Assembly: GCA_034408875.1 (NCBI GenBank)
Contig: JAWXCJ010000277.1
Location: 1-5,789, forward strand
Length of the DNA: 5,789 bases
DNA from: JANNHK01 sp034408875
GTDB lineage: Bacteria > Actinomycetota > Acidimicrobiia > IMCC26256 > PALSA-610
Reading direction: 5' to 3'
Of this stretch, positions 5,753-5,789 are shown in pieces (position 1 is the stretch's first letter; every line of letters begins with the position of its first letter). The translations under genes and the position numbers were made by a program. Under the pieces are notes generated by a model. That model was given only the letters and a program-made list of their open reading frames with translations. It was not told the origin of the DNA and did no database searches.

Positions 5753-5789
5753 CGAGCCATCCGCCGCTGGCGGGCGGCTTCGAACAGCA
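5749..5789 (-). CDS. Probable SpoU/TrmH-family RNA 2'-O-methyltransferase (C-terminal end only)
   Basis: Only 13 full codons plus a stop are in the window: LFEAARQRRMAR then TGA at 5749-5751, preceded by a partial codon ending in TG. SpoU/TrmH methyltransferases, which modify ribose in tRNA or rRNA using SAM, commonly end in a helix like LLYEAxRQR after the N-V-S motif; the fit here is good. A gene of this family often stands directly before pheS in actinobacteria. The stop overlaps the pheS start as ATGA, which itself supports a real gene ending here. With so few residues the family call rests on the tail motif and on gene order. Confidence 0.62.
   Translation of the reverse strand, partial: LFEAARQRRMAR

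Overview
The window is GC-rich DNA that looks like an actinobacterium, most probably of the Acidimicrobiia. The evidence is strongly G/C-biased third codon positions, an RNA methyltransferase-pheS-pheT order of actinobacterial type, and secreted proteins with long Thr/Ser linkers, one ending in an LPRTG sorting signal. The lineage is an inference from style; no marker in the window proves it. All supported genes lie on the minus strand, so transcription runs from high to low coordinates.

Right part (5789 down to 1880): a tight translation block. The last 13 codons of a probable SpoU/TrmH-family RNA methyltransferase overlap the start of pheS by four bases (ATGA). pheS (PheRS alpha, 344 aa) is followed after 49 bases by pheT (PheRS beta, 795 aa). 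The pheT stop overlaps by one base (TGATG) with a 133-aa hotdog-fold acyl-CoA thioesterase. PheS and PheT together form the alpha2beta2 enzyme that charges tRNA-Phe. The thioesterase has no obvious functional link and seems to be carried along in the operon by translational coupling.

Middle (1879 down to 1696): a 184-base intergenic stretch with two small inverted repeats. It probably separates the pheST transcript from the next unit, although no terminator with a U-tract and no clear promoter can be seen.

Left part (1695 to 1): two tandem, divergent paralogues of a secreted protein that I cannot assign to a named family. Each has a signal peptide, a conserved head domain of about 120 residues with three matching cysteines (EK-L/M-C near the start, FCxC at the end), and then a Ser/Thr repeat stalk. 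The upstream copy (314 aa) is complete and ends in LPRTGG, a hydrophobic segment and an RRR tail, so it is probably sortase-anchored. The downstream copy runs off the left edge of the window while still in its Thr-rich tail. The stalks are encoded by in-frame DNA repeats of 12, 18 and 24 bp. They also share an exact 20-bp direct repeat in the same reading phase, so length variation and in-frame recombination between the two genes are plausible.

The paralogue pair with its repeat-encoded stalks is the least ordinary part of the window. The pheST block is conventional housekeeping apart from a CxxC...CxxC insert in PheS and the attached thioesterase.
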